The translations under genes were made by a program, and so were the position numbers. Positions 11,568-22,264 of a stretch of 64,000 bases of DNA are shown one piece after another. Each line of letters starts with the position of its first letter. Positions within the stretch are counted from its first letter, which is position 1. The stretch spans positions 154,377,293-154,441,292 of the forward strand of contig CM043958.1 in NCBI GenBank assembly GCA_014529385.2, in the 5' to 3' direction. The notes below the pieces were generated by a model. The model had not been told where the DNA came from. It ran no database searches and saw nothing but the letters and a program-made list of their open reading frames with translations. The stretch is from Adiantum capillus-veneris. Its lineage: Eukaryota; Streptophyta; Polypodiopsida; Polypodiales; Pteridaceae.

Positions 11568-11897
11568 GCAGTGACCACCAATCCAACCAACCCTTGGGCA
11601 AGAAAACCTTGAACTGGTTGAAAACTGGTCTAGACTCTACTAGACCAGGCGTGGCTAGACCAGGCTGGACCAGGGACGAGGAGGACTAGACCAGGGTCGA
11701 GGAGGTCTAGACCTCGGACGAGGACAGGTTGGACCAAGGCGAGAGAACAGTTGGACTAGGGCGAGAGAACAGTTGGACCAGGTCGGCCAAGCTAGGCAAG
11801 GTAAGCGAAGCTAGATAGACCCAACTAGCTTCAAGATGCACCTCACAGAGTGAGATTTCAGTTGAGGTCCCACCGTGATCGCCAAAATGAGAGCACC
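11568..11897 (-). other. Element G leader with short CTAGACCAGG repeats
   Basis: Untranslated leader between LTR F and gag. The stretch ~11625-11790 is built of degenerate repeats around CTAGACCAGG and GCGAGAGAACAGTTGGAC. On the minus strand TTGGCGATCACGGTGGGAC (about 11870-11888) lies 11 nt from the LTR and may be the primer-binding site. It resembles TGGCGCC...GTGGGG-type sites of non-chromodomain gypsy elements, but the tRNA is not assigned. Confidence 0.45.
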
Positions 11898-12464
11898 TGT
11901 AGCGCGGATAATGTGTCGTGCTCTCTACAGTGGGTAGTCCTCAGTGCAATGTGCGTGACACTCTCACTCAAACAGACTGAACAGAAAGGAAAACAATAGA
12001 CATCAACAGAGCTCACAAAGACACAACAGTAGACCAGAACATATGACTCGACTATCTCAAAGACTGATACAGACTCTGGCGTGGCAACACACTCAGCTCC
12101 AGCCCAAGACTCACAAGTACAAAGGGGGTATCGAGGCTCAGATGTGCAGGGATGTTGAAGATGTGCTCTGTGAATAGACTCACTCTAGACGACTACGTAC
12201 AAGATAATGCAACTGGCCCAAAACGACTACTCATATGTACAACCATAAAGAGCCACCAACGGCTCATATATGTCCAGTCAGCTAAGTCTATCTCCAAACT
12301 GAGTGGTGGTGGTGACCTGGCCACGGTGTCCACTAGACCACCGTCGGTACCCTGCCACATGTCCTCCCTAGCCCAGAGGGTCCATCCAGTGTGAACCAGA
12401 CCAACTGTAACTAATTGTCCAACTGTCTGCCTGTCCTGTGAAGTGACACTATAGCCCTGCTACA
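11898..12464 (-). repeat. 5' LTR of element G (family F)
   Basis: 567 bp, plus-strand reading TGTAGCGCGGATAA ... CCCTGCTACA. It is nearly the same as the TSD-flanked solo LTR at 24413-24982, which fixes both ends. It is in the correct position and orientation to be the 5' LTR of minus-strand element G, although a solo LTR next to G cannot be fully excluded. It interrupts the gag of element D1, whose sequence resumes at 12465. Confidence 0.85.
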
Positions 12465-13531
12465 AGATGGTTCCAAGCAACTCGTATATCGCGTTCATAC
12501 TCTTGCGTCAGCCAAGAAGAACTAAAAAGCTTCTTAAATTTCAACCATTTTACTGGCGCAGTCTTGTTTAAAAGAAGAGTGGACCACCAAGTTCGAGCAT
12601 TCCCCTTAAAATAAGAGGTAGCTCTCCGAATCTTGGAGTGTTGTGAGTAGCGTCCTCCCGCGAAAGCGATGTCAAACTGCTGTATAGAAGACAAAGCCTT
12701 CGAAGCATCTTTGTATCCTGAAAGAGTGTCAAATTTGATCGATTGTCCACCTTCCTTAAACTCTCGGACTTTCTTGCTTTTATCTTCCAAAAAGTCATAC
12801 TGGTTGGCTTTATAAAAATTCTTCTTGTTCGCATAAAATTGGCCGTCATCAAAGTCTGAACTATCCGTAGACGAGTCCTCTGTAGAACTGTCACTCATTG
12901 GGCGAGATTTAGACTTCTTTGCCTTTTTCTTGCCCTTTCTGAAGCGTTGTATCTTGCTTCGCTTTTTGCCTTTTCTATCTTCTTCGCTCGAATCTGAGGA
13001 GTTGGAAGAACTGTAAGAAGAAGAAGAAGAAGAAGAAGAAGGATTGGGCACTCCTTCAAATCGAACACGCTTCTTCTGTTTCTTTGCTTTGTCAAATGTC
13101 GATTGACGACCCAAATAACCCGGGAAGTCAGTGCCTTTCTTCTGCTTTTTGCCATGCTTTTTAGCTTTGCTTTGCGCGTCAAAAAGCTGAGCGATCCGTG
13201 CATCAACCACCTCTTCTAATTCCTTCTCTGAATATTTCTTGTCGGCAGAAGGTTTCTTGAGAGCAGGTTTCCGGGGTGGTGTGGTGGTTTTCTGGCACTG
13301 CTCGTGCACTTCCCGAAAAGAAGTCTCGCTCATATATTTTGCCAATTTCGGGTCCTTTGCAAAACTGAGCATCATCTTTGTTGCATCGCCGATCAATTGA
13401 CGACGCTTCATCTCTCGTTGCTCCGCCTGAGTAGGCCGAGGCGGGCCATACTCTCTGCCGGAATCTTCGTTGTGATCCCTACGCGCATCTCCGGACGCAG
13501 AGGGAGTCGACTGATCCTTGCGTGAAGCCAT
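12465..13531 (-). pseudogene. Element D1 gag, 3' end cut by element G
   Basis: The start at 13531 (MASRKDQSTPS) is chosen because it lies just inside the primer-binding site/leader. The N-terminal part is charged and Lys-rich. A poly-Ser/Asp tract (encoded by a GAA/TCT-type trinucleotide run at 13014-13044) and a Lys/Arg-rich stretch follow. Then comes the start of the Gag core: EGGQSIKFDTLSGYKD, IQQFDIAFAGGRYS, RTWWSTLLLNK. The frame is intact up to RVAWNHL, where LTR F (from 12464 leftwards) replaces the rest. This is the longest undamaged D-family gag N-terminus in the window. It is related to E and C gag (KEGG.IVKF.TFSG pattern). Confidence 0.75.
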
Positions 13532-13587
13532 AGGTGCCGCGAAAAAAAAAAAGGGATCGGATTTCCCGTAGAAGAGAAATCGGCCGT

Positions 13588-13599
13588 GCTCTGATACCA
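13588..13599 (-). other. Primer-binding site of D1
   Basis: On the minus strand TGGTATCAGAGC, an exact match to the plant initiator tRNA-Met type site, lies a few bases from the LTR. The same site in D2 (18258-18269) reads TGATATCAAAGC and is degenerate. Confidence 0.85.
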
Positions 13600-13602
13600 C
13601 TC

Positions 13603-14241
13603 TAACAGACTTGGACACTCCAAGTCAAGAATCAATCACGACAGCACCAATCAAAACAATTCACAGTTCACAATAGATTTTCCCTGGCCCGGCGAAGTTC
13701 CGTGCCTAGAGATATTGGCCCCAAAGATTGACGCCCCTTTCGGTATTTCTTTATGTATTAATCACGTCAAAGTACAAGAGTGGTTCGGGTCTCACTCTCA
13801 GACTCTGCGTCAAGATGCTCTGCACAGTGTGAGCCCTCACCACGTATTTAAATTACAAGGGTTGCCAAAAGCAGAGCCCCAAAAGCTTCAGATAAAAAGC
13901 CTAAATAAAAGCCAAGGCTCTTTCCTCTCTCTCAAACTCATTTGAGTTTTAACATAAAGAACAGTCTCTCTCTCTTCTCAAATTGCGTAGGAAATAAAGC
14001 ACTGCCGCAAAAGCTGAAATCTCCGCAAATTACGGGACTGTCGTACGGTGCCACGTCAGCATGCCAACGCACTTCACGAAATTCAGTCCTGCTGCTTTTT
14101 AGGGTTAGGGTTAGGGTTAGGTCAGGGCAGATTTTAGGGTTAGGGTTCCTGGCAGAAATTAGGGTTTTCAAGTTTTAGGGTTAGGGTTTCTCGCAGCAAT
14201 CAGGCTTTCCTCTCGGGCAGCCACGTCATCACTTTGCGACA
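13603..14241 (-). repeat. 5' LTR of element D1 (family D)
   Basis: About 639 bp. The 5' end on the minus strand is TGTCGCAAAGTGATGACG (14241 leftwards) and the 3' end is near 13603. The D-family hallmark CTTGGAGTGTCCAAG is at the 3' end and the shared motif GGCCCCAAAG...CCCCTTTCGGTATTTCTTTAT is at 13718-13757. It contains TTAGGG-type repeats (14098-14190). It abuts protease sequence of D2 at 14242, so D1 was inserted into D2; the other D1 end and its TSD copy are lost. Confidence 0.8.
14098..14190. repeat. Telomere-like TTAGGG runs inside LTR D1
   Basis: AGGGTTAGGGTTAGGGTTAGG followed by two further GGGTTAGGGTT clusters. The unit is mostly the six-base TTAGGG rather than the seven-base TTTAGGG. 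The runs are absent from the D2 and D3 LTR copies. Confidence 0.8.
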
Positions 14242-15809
14242 GATCATCATCCAACTCTTTCAAAAAGATCGAGTAAACAAACAGACTGGATTTCATTAAT
14301 TTTGAAACAGCCGAAGCCAATACAATAGGAACACTCGCCCTTAAGTTTCACATCAAGTACAATGGTTCGGCCCTTTTCAGTAGTCAATGTTGCTTTCTTC
14401 GCCCGATAATCGACCACAGCGTTGTTCTTATGGTACCAAGGGACTCCCTGGAGAACATCACAACCTTCCAAGGGCATTATGTAGAAGTCCTCGTGCCCCA
14501 ACCCCTGACAATGCAACCGAAGTTTGCTAATGACAGGTATAATGGCCATGTCCCTGCCGGGTGCCGCTAGAACTGCCTCTACTTGTGATCCCATCCGATC
14601 AAGTCTAATCTCGAGCTACGCCGTCAATTCAGGTGAAATGAAGTTGGCATTGGCTCCTTCTCACGAATCGTGTTTGGGTCAGTACCCATGCAATCTCGAA
14701 CCAGCACGTTCCTCAGCTGCTTTCGAACTCTCTGGCCTTTCTTCATCTTGTTCTTTTTGTGCCTTTTTAGGGAACTTCGCGAAGATGTGCCCAGGTTCCA
14801 ATGTGACAGGGAATGGGCGGAACGCAGCCCAAACGTTCCAAAATGGTGTTCCGGACGAGTCCTGTTCCCAAAATGGAGCCGGGAACGAAACACCGTTTCG
14901 GAACAAGTTGTAACCGGAATGGTGTTCCAGAACGAGGGGTAATGGGGCGGAACGTGACACAGAATGGCGGAACGCGGGGCGGGACAGGCAAAAGTAGGCA
15001 TTTGGGGGCAGATTTGGGGTTGTTTGCGAGACATATTTAGGACAGTTTGCAGACACGTTTGGGAGCATTTTTGGGGCTGTTTAGGAGTTGATTTGGGACT
15101 AAGCTGAATGGAGGTAATTCAAGCATTACTTAGTTGACCGTTCCGGCCCTGTTCCCGTTCCGGTCCCCCCTTCTCTTCCCCGTTCCTGTCCCATTCCGGA
15201 CCCTCCCGTTCCCGTTCCCCGTTCCCATACCCCGTTCCCGTTCCGGGTAACTATGCCAGGTTTCCCCCAAGTAAAACACTTCCCCTCTTTGATGTAGTTG
15301 GCTCTCTCCCGAAGAGTGAGCCGGGGTCGTGCATCCTTATCTTTCTGATCTTGGGGGCTCTTCTTCTTTCTACTTTTAGAAGTCTATTCGGTCTTCTGCG
15401 TCATGATCTCATCTGTGGGGTAAGTCAAACTACCTGAATGAATGGCAAAACCCCGTTTCGCATGACTCATCAGTTCTTGAATAGAATCTGACTTTTGTTC
15501 TGAGCAGTGATCTCGGATCTCCGTAGGAAGTCTGCAGCTACACCGCTCAATCTGTTCTTTAAGCGAGATCTTCTTAAATGAAGAAGCGGGTAGAAAAGAG
15601 CTCCAAAATCTCTCGCAATATGCGTCCAAGGTATCTTTCTTGGTCATCCCGAGATGATTCCAAGCAGTTCGTATGTCGCGTTCGTACTCCCAAGTCAACC
15701 AAGAAGAAATAAAAAGCCTTTTAAATTTCAGTCATTTCACTGGCGCTTTCTTGTTAAATAGAAGAGTGCACCACCATGTTCGAGCATTTCCCTTGAAGTA
15801 AGAGGTAGC
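14242..15809 (-). pseudogene. Element D2 protease and gag, segment 1
   Basis: On the minus strand the order is: a gag segment (15384-15809; WEYERDIRTAWNHLGMTKKDTLDAYCERFW and RCSCRLPTEIRDHC); a zinc-knuckle region cut by a 456-bp insertion (14800-15255); and a protease part (14247-14594; GQGLGHEDFYIMPLEGCDVL, LDVKLKGE). The order and sequence match D3 at 42.5-43.7 kb. The protease active-site segment is missing through a deletion near 14650. Frames are broken several times. RT and integrase would lie to the left but are cut off by the D1 insertion. Confidence 0.7.
14800..15255. mobile_element. GGAACG-rich insertion (non-autonomous DNA element candidate) in D2
   Basis: Comparison with D3 (43140-43215) shows a 456-bp insertion in D2. 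It is flanked by ccaggttcc (14791-14799) and ccaggtttcc (15256-15265), a 9-bp duplication with one indel. Its ends are rich in GGAACG and, on the other side, CGTTCC, giving an extended degenerate inverted-repeat structure with no ORF. A related end is seen at 23765-23800. The 8-10 bp TSD would fit hAT- or Mutator-type transposition; the superfamily is not assigned. Confidence 0.65.
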
Positions 15810-17283
15810 TGAAACCGGCCTGTCCAATCCAAAAAGGGCGGTAGACTTTACTTTAAACCTTGATTTAGCTTTCACCCATTTAATTTGTCGTCCACTTTAC
15901 CTGTACTTTCAAGACACAACAAAGGGGAGAGGGATACAAGCTGCTAGAATGCACCTGTATGAGTAGACCGACACCAGATTGGCCCCTAACTTAGGCGCCC
16001 CTTTCGGTATTTCTTTATTGTTCAAAAGAGGGAATAAACGCTGTGGATCCCTACAAGCTGCCCCACACAAGCTCGGCTGAAGTTCAACTGTTTCAGCCCG
16101 ATTTCGACAACATAACTGTACTAGAACCCTTCACAGTCAGTATTCCCACGCATTGACTGACTTTCCCGACGCGTACGGGCACTTTGCAAAACCTGGCGAG
16201 AATCTGCAGCACGCTGAATTCTCTGTTTTCAGCCCCGAAAATGCGCCAGATCACCTGTACAGCGGTCCCCTTGCATCCCCGAACCTCCTAGGGGTATTAG
16301 GGTCCCTTTAGGGCCAAAACCCTAAACCTGCAAAAATACACAGCAGGCTGTAATTTACTGTTTCGGGCTCCGTTTCGCGTGCCGGTCGCATACGTAGCAA
16401 GTCCTCGAGCTCCCGCACCTGTAGGGCTACTTGCCCTTTGAATCGGACGAGATTTCGAGCGTGAAACCTCTCCGAATCACCTGTACCTGCGGGGGATTAG
16501 CCGCTAGCTAATCCAGTACCTGTGCAAGAGGCTCTTGCCTCGGCAATCGCGCATGAACCCACACAACTGTACATTGGTCAAATGAAGAGCCCACTAGTGG
16601 GGCATAACATACTGCCAAAGGGGAGAGAGAGGGCAGTGCGTAGCATGCAGGGCATCACTCCTGGCACCGCACTGTACATAGGAGGGAAAGCAAGCACTCC
16701 ATAGCTCTTAACCTGTGACAGGCTGAAAATGAGCCTCTTTTCTCTTCAAATTCAGCGCCCCCTTCTCTTGCATGAGGAAAGTGCACCAGAAGGTGCCACT
16801 TGGCACATTTATAAGCATTTTCCCGTTTCGGGGTTGCCGCCTAAAAATCTCCCAACCGGTTGCCCAGTTGACTTCACGGCAGAGTAAGAAAATGTTCTCC
16901 TTGTCATTCCGGAGGTAATGACGCAAACACATTTTCAGGTCCCAAAATAGCAGTTCCCTAAATTTTAGGAGATGCTGCCATTGTATCTTTCTAGGTCATC
17001 CGACCCTCTTTGTACACTGTGACCACATCCAGAACTGAAATGTAGCCTCTGTAGCAAAGGATTCGCTTTGGCTAGTCAATGACCCCACTTAGCTAACCAT
17101 AGTCCTTGTCCAACCTTAGTGCTCTCTTGCCCTCAGGCCTGGACTCCCTCTGGACAGTTCCACACTAGCTATGCAATGCAGGGCAGTTAGATTTCCCGAG
17201 GGGTGTTTCCAAAAAGTGAAAGTAAATAGATAATAAGAAAGAAATCAACAAAAAGGATAGATAGTAGTCACACCCTGGTGACA
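15810..17283 (-). repeat. Solo LTR of family E inserted in D2 gag
   Basis: 1474 bp, plus-strand TGAAACCGGCC ... TGGTGACA, flanked by the 5-bp duplication gtagc (15805-15809 and 17284-17288). Removing it restores the D-family gag reading order seen in D1 and D3. It is similar throughout to both LTRs of element E (24387-26426, 32336-33791). It shares the CCCCTTTCGGTATTTCTTTATT motif at 15998-16019. Confidence 0.9.
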
Positions 17284-18240
17284 GTAGCCCTCCGAATCTT
17301 GGAGTGCTCTGAGTAATGCCCTCCAGAGAAAGCTATATCAAATTGTTGTATGAAGGCCAAAGCCCTCCAAGCATCTCGGAATCCAGAAAAAGTGTCAAAT
17401 TTAATTGATTGTCCACCTTCTTTAAATTCTCGAACTTTCTTGCTTTTATCCTCCAAAGAGTCATACTCGTTGGCTTTATAGAAATTCTTCTTCTTTGCAT
17501 AAATCTGTGATCATCGGAGTTCGAACTATCTGAGAGGAGTCCTCTGTAGAACTGTCAAAAACTGGGCGAAACTTATACTTCTTTGCCTTTTTCTTGCCCT
17601 TTCCAAATCTTTGCTTTTTGCTTCACTTTTTCCCTTTCCTGTCTTCTTCGCTCAAGTCAGAAGAGCTAGAAGAACTGTCAAAAGAAGAAGAAGAAGAAGA
17701 AGAACTGATATTCCTTCAAACCGCACATGTTTCTTCTGTTTTCGTGCCAAGGCAAAAGTAGATTGACAACCCAAAATACCCGGGAAGTCAGTTCCTTTCT
17801 TTTGCTTTTTGTCGTGCTTTTTGGCTTTGTTGGTTGCGTCAAAAAGCTGGGTAATCCGTGTATCAACCACCTCTTCCAATTCTTGCTCTGTAAACATCCT
17901 CGAAGTAGGAGGTTTCTTGAGTTCCGGTTTGAGGGGTGATTCTATGGCCTTCCGCCACTAAGAGTGCACTTCGTCGAAGGATGTCTGAGTCAAAAGTTTT
18001 GCAGATTTCGGATCCTTCGCAAGATTGATCATCATCTTTGTCGCATCATCAACCAATTGTCGACGCTCCATCTCTTCAATCTCCGCTTGAGTAGGCCGAG
18101 GCGAGCCGTACTCCTCGTGAGAATCTTCTTCGAGATCTCTTCTTGCATCCCCAGATGCAGAGGTGGGGATGCAAAGGAAGTCGATTGATCTCTGTTTGAA
18201 TCCGTAAGTGTCACGACAAAAAGAATCGGATTTCCCGGTA
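17284..18240 (-). pseudogene. Element D2 gag, N-terminal segment
   Basis: Continuation of the gag split by the solo LTR. It encodes the remnants KVREFKEGGQSIKFDTFSGFRD and IQQFDIAFSGGHYS, the Lys-rich stretch, a poly-Ser run from a trinucleotide repeat (17683-17706) and the EQELEEVVDTRITQLFDA segment. Several frameshifts separate these pieces. All match D1 gag in order. Confidence 0.7.
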
Positions 18241-18272
18241 GAAAAGAAATCGGCCGCGCTTTGATATCACCG

Positions 18273-18805
18273 TAACAAACTTGGACACTCCAAGTCAAGA
18301 TTCTACTGTGACACAGCAGAGATTCACTTCAAAACAGTTCACAATTCACAATTGATTCGACAGAGTTATGTGCCTAGAGATATTGGCCCCAAAGACTAGC
18401 GCCTCTTTCGGTATTTCTTTTTGTGCTAATCTGAGTTCAAAGTAAAAGGGAGTGGGAGGGTTCTCACTCTCAGACTTTGCGTCCAGATGCTCTGAGTTGT
18501 GAGAGCCCAAAACACTTATTTAAAGGTTTACAAAGGATGCCCAAAAGCAGAGCTCCAAAAGCTGCCAAGCTTTTAAAAGATTTTAAAAATAAAGCAATGC
18601 CCAAAAGGTTCTAATTTTTAGCCTTGCGAGGATCTTCTTAAGCAAATTCCGTACAGCTGCCGCAAATCACGGAGATCCGTACGCTCAGCCAGTCAGCGGA
18701 AACTCCGCCGCAAATCCTGAAATCTGCCACGTCAGCCTATACCCACGTTTCACGGGCCTGCCAACCGGGGTGTGTGTATCTGCTGCGTAGCAGAAAATGA
18801 TAACA
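18273..18805 (-). repeat. 5' LTR of element D2 (family D)
   Basis: About 533 bp. The degenerate primer-binding site (18258-18269) lies just left of it. It carries the family hallmark CTTGGAGTGTCCAAG and the shared CTTTCGGTATTTCTTT motif (18403-18420). The outer end is placed at the plus-strand ...GATAACA (18805); no TSD partner is available because the other end of D2 is lost. Confidence 0.65.
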
Positions 18806-20989
18806 TAGTGATCATTTCATTAAGAACAAGTTCCTAATGAGCATAGAGAGAGTACTTGGTTGGAGAAAGCAACATAGAAATTACACCTAGCTAGTTTGGC
18901 ATAGAAAATACTTAAAGTAGAACACTTGAGGACCGGATTTACATGGAGCCGGTCCCCCCTCCAAAAAGGCTTTTGTATTATAGCTTCTCCCATCAAGGGA
19001 GACTTTTGTACAATACAATCTTTGTGTTCCTTGACAAAACTCGTTGGTGCAATGAAGATGGAAGCTTCATGGACCAAATTATGCTTGAAAAAAACACATA
19101 GTGGACCTAGCCTCAGTCCCAAGACCTCACACACCTTCAAAGATATTGAAGCTTGGCTCTTGGTTGGATTTGCATTCCATAGCCAAGAGTTGTTGGTGTA
19201 GGCCTCTACTTCTCAATGCTTGGAGAAGGCGACGGAGTTCTTGCTCAACACATGAGTTGTGTGTGTGTGTGTGTAGCAACTGAGTGAGTTAGACTCAAAA
19301 ATGCCAACTCTCTCTCTTCTTGGTCGACCCCTCTTCCCATTTTCTCTTGCTGGCTTCCCATTGGCTCCTGCAAAGCTTAGCCAATAGCAAGAGGCATAGT
19401 TGAAAGTCTTGTGAAAAGTGTCCTCTTTTCCCCTTTTGTGAGAGCTTTACATAGTTAAAATAATTTATTTAAACTCTCATTGGACCTTTTAGTCTTCTGG
19501 CCAATAGGAATCAAGCAAGCCATTGGGCTGCTTGATGCTCATTGGACACCTTGGTAGACTGTCCAATAGTCTTCTAGGGAGCTTAATTTCTATTGGTTCT
19601 TTTATCAAGCATTTTTAAATTGATTAGACTAATTTTACTCTAGCCTAATTCTCATTGGTCCACCTCTATGGCCATCCGATAGGATTTGAGGGAAGATTGG
19701 GGGCAACTGGGCTAGGAGCCTGCCATATGTCCATTATTCCCTTTGTGTAAAGGTAGAGCTTGGGAGTGTATGTGTGTGTGTATGTGTGTGTGTGTGTGTT
19801 TCTCTCTCTTCTCCTACCTTTAGGACTTGCCCCCTCCTTCCTAGGGATGTGGGAAGACTTTTGTCTTCCCATAACCATCCAATTTCCCACTTTTGGCCAT
19901 TGGACTTTTTAATTAATTTCGGGAACCTTAACCTATGGAAGTCTTAATGCAGCTTAACCTTAGGTCTTTTAAGCTCCATTGATGCACATTGCTCTTTTGC
20001 AGACTCTCCCCTTTGGATCCCTGCTGAGACCGGTCTGGCAGCCTCACCAGTATTCTAGCTTTTACTCCCTGGTACCTCCTTATATTAAATGATCAGTTTA
20101 ACATGAAAAATCATTTGGGAGAATTAGATGTTAGTTTTTATGACAGGGTAGGAGAGAGAGAGAGAGAAACCCTAAAAATAGCAAAAAGACACAAGCGAAC
20201 CCTACTATACAGCAAGAAACAATTTTGAAACCCTAAAAAAAAAATCAAAAAACGGTGGTGAATCCTAAAAAACAGGAAAAAAGCAGTTTCAAAACCCTAA
20301 AAAACAGCAAAACCCATAATAAGGGTGTCTAAAGCTGGGGTTTCAGGACAACACGCAAGCCACAATGGATAGGGTAAAAAAGGACTGACCCTAAGAACCA
20401 TAAGAGAGGATAAAATAATGTAGCACAAATCGCAATCAAGACACACAAATACCTACACTTGGAAGAAGGAACTAAGTAATGACTAATTTACATAGTATTT
20501 GTGAAGTAAAAGGAAAACACAACAGCTTAAATATAATTAAAACAAAGGAGATGGGAAATTAAATGAGAGAAGATTACTAAGCTGAAATTCATTTTACTTT
20601 TCACAACAATCAGCTCTAAATCAAGGACGAGAGACAATGCAAAGACTTCTTCAAACCCTTACCGTAGCACAAACATAAGACAAAACGGAAATTTTCTAAA
20701 TCCAAAAGTAAGCGGCAACAAATGGAAATGAGATTCGACAACGTGAGGACCTAGGAAGCAATGCACAACCAACTTAAATACAGTCGTCAATGCTTGGGAA
20801 TTTTCGAACAAATCTACTAAAAGTACAAAACGGCAAAGAGAGTTCAGTTACTAAAGATTAAAGTCACTAAGCTACAAAATAAGTTGTTTTTAAGTTCCCC
20901 TGCTCGTAGTAAACTATGACATAAGATAACAAGACTGAACAAGGAAAGCAAATTTACTAGGATAAAAGCCGAGAGAAAAAATAGCACAC
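18806..20989. other. Non-coding stretch, probably ARP2 intron 3
   Basis: No gene or recognisable element. It contains short (TG)n runs (19256-19274, 19770-19799) and a (GA)n run (20154-20167). Several AAACCCTAA-type telo-box words occur between 20168 and 20300. If ARP2 is intact, this is the start of its intron 3, transcribed leftwards. Confidence 0.5.
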
Positions 20990-21124
20990 CTTTAACACAT
21001 AATGGATCATGTGATCCCAAACATGGGTCATGTCTTCCCAATTCTGCACAATCCCATTGGTAATAGGATGAGTCACCTCCAGCTGATGCCGTAATTTTGC
21101 ACAAGCCTCTCCCACTACAATGTC
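20990..21124 (-). CDS. ARP2: Actin-related protein 2, exon 3
   Basis: A 45-codon exon starting after a TTCATTCAG acceptor and ending at a GTGTGC donor. It encodes DIVVGEACAKLRHQLEV followed by GIVQNWEDMTHVWDH, the actin-fold segment that in ARP2 reads NGIVQNWDDM. This distinguishes ARP2 from conventional actin (HGIV.NWDDMEKIW). It joins exon 2 in phase 0 across a 427-bp intron. ARP2 is a nucleotide-binding subunit of the Arp2/3 complex that nucleates branched actin filaments at the cell cortex. The last residues (MIHYVLK) depart from the normally conserved FYNELK, so either the exon end or the gene is slightly decayed. Downstream exons were not found in the window. Confidence 0.85.
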
Positions 21125-21551
21125 CTGAATGAAATTCAACATGGTACATCAAAAGTTAGCCTGATCCACAAATGCATGAAGAAACAACATCTGATGGCTG
21201 TCCATAAATTAGGAACTTTTTGGTTAAAATTTATTTTTTGTCTTCTCAGGATTGCATACTTTAATGATCTAGCATCACAAATCATACTCAATGGTGAACA
21301 CCAAAACCAAATGCTTGAGTATGTTATGTGCTACTATGACATCACAACTGTGTCTCAGATGCATAAAATCTCCCGTTCAGCCACCTGGTGAGCCATGCTT
21401 GTCCCTTAAGCATGTCAAGGATTCTCAAGGCCACTCTTCCCAAAGCGATTTAGGTAGTAAAAAGATCACGAGTCTATCTTTATAATATGCAAACCTCCAA
21501 TAGAAAATATTTATAATGTATAAGTAAAAGAAGAACAGAGCAAAGACATAC

Positions 21552-21662
21552 ATCAAGCTTTTGTTCACTGATTGCCTCTTCAAAACGTAATGTCGGCCTC
21601 CCGACCATACAAGGAAACACTGCAGCAGGAAAATTTTCACCAGCGAATCCACATTTCACATA
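21552..21662 (-). CDS. ARP2: Actin-related protein 2, exon 2
   Basis: A 37-codon exon with a TGATCCAG acceptor and a GAT/GTATGT donor (strong plant 5' splice consensus). A CTAAC-type branch site lies about 20 nt upstream. It encodes [27 protein letters not shown] and SEQKLD, directly colinear with the second block of ARP2 (subdomain 1/2, including the phosphate-binding strand region). It joins exon 1 (DTGTG) and exon 3 (DIVVGE) in phase 0. High conservation over the whole exon and clean splice sites suggest a functional host gene rather than a retro-copy. Intron 1 on its 5' side is about 30.8 kb. Confidence 0.9.
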
Positions 21663-21717
21663 CTGGATCAAACATTGGCAAGTTAGCTTTCTTAATTCAT
21701 TAAAGCAATGAGATTTA

Positions 21718-22240
21718 CACATGATTCAAGATTGAGGAGGCACTATCACAGCTTCTCTCAATACAAAGAGCATTTACAAGATAACAACGGTCAAATGCTA
21801 GCCAATCATCCTATTGCTCTGAGCAAACCAACAAAATACCCTCTTGCATCTTAACGTGTAGAAGTTATTTTTCAAAAAGAGATCACCCATGATTCAAGAC
21901 TGAGAAAGTATGATTACAACTTCTTTCAATACGAAGAGCTTTTACAACATAAGAACCGTCAAAGGCTGTGCCTCTGCCATTCATCCTATCTTTTCTATGC
22001 AATCCAACAAGATAGTATCCTGCATCTTAATGTTTCTGTGCTTGCATCTCTCAGGTCTTATAAAGAGATCACGCATAATTCAAGACTGAGAAAGTTCGAT
22101 TACAACTTCTTTCAATACAAAGAGCGTTTTACAACATAAGAACCTGTGCCATTCATCCTATTTTTTCTATGCAATCCAACAAGATAGTATCCTGCATCTT
22201 CATGTGTAATACTTCTCTTTCCAAACAAAGGGTATAGAGA
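21718..22240. repeat. Three tandem ~175-bp repeats beside ARP2 exon 2
   Basis: Units start at about 21718, 21888 and 22069 with CA(T/C)..ATGATTCAAGA(T/C)TGAG. They share CTTTCAATAC(A/G)AAGAGC, TTACAA.ATAA.AACNGTC, CCATTCATCCTAT and GCATCTTAA/CATG. Unit lengths are about 170 and 181 bp. They lie inside intron 1 of ARP2, 55 bp from exon 2. Confidence 0.8.
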
Positions 22241-22264
22241 CTTGTGTCTCAGATTTCTATAAAA

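Noticed and set aside
14813-15040. Open frames of 70-90 codons within the GGAACG insertion
   Set aside because: Products of the low-complexity GGAACG arrays; overlapping open frames on both strands and no domain.
21552-21662. Conventional actin rather than ARP2
   Set aside because: [26 protein letters not shown] and NGIVQNW are the ARP2 version of these blocks; actin would read VKAGFAGDDAP and GIV.NWDDMEKIW.
20990-21662. Processed (retro-copied) ARP2 pseudogene
   Set aside because: A 427-bp intron with proper splice sites separates the two exons, and exon 1 is elsewhere, so it is not derived from spliced mRNA.
21718-22240. CRISPR array
   Set aside because: Three ~175-bp units with diverged repeats and no spacer structure in a plant nuclear context.
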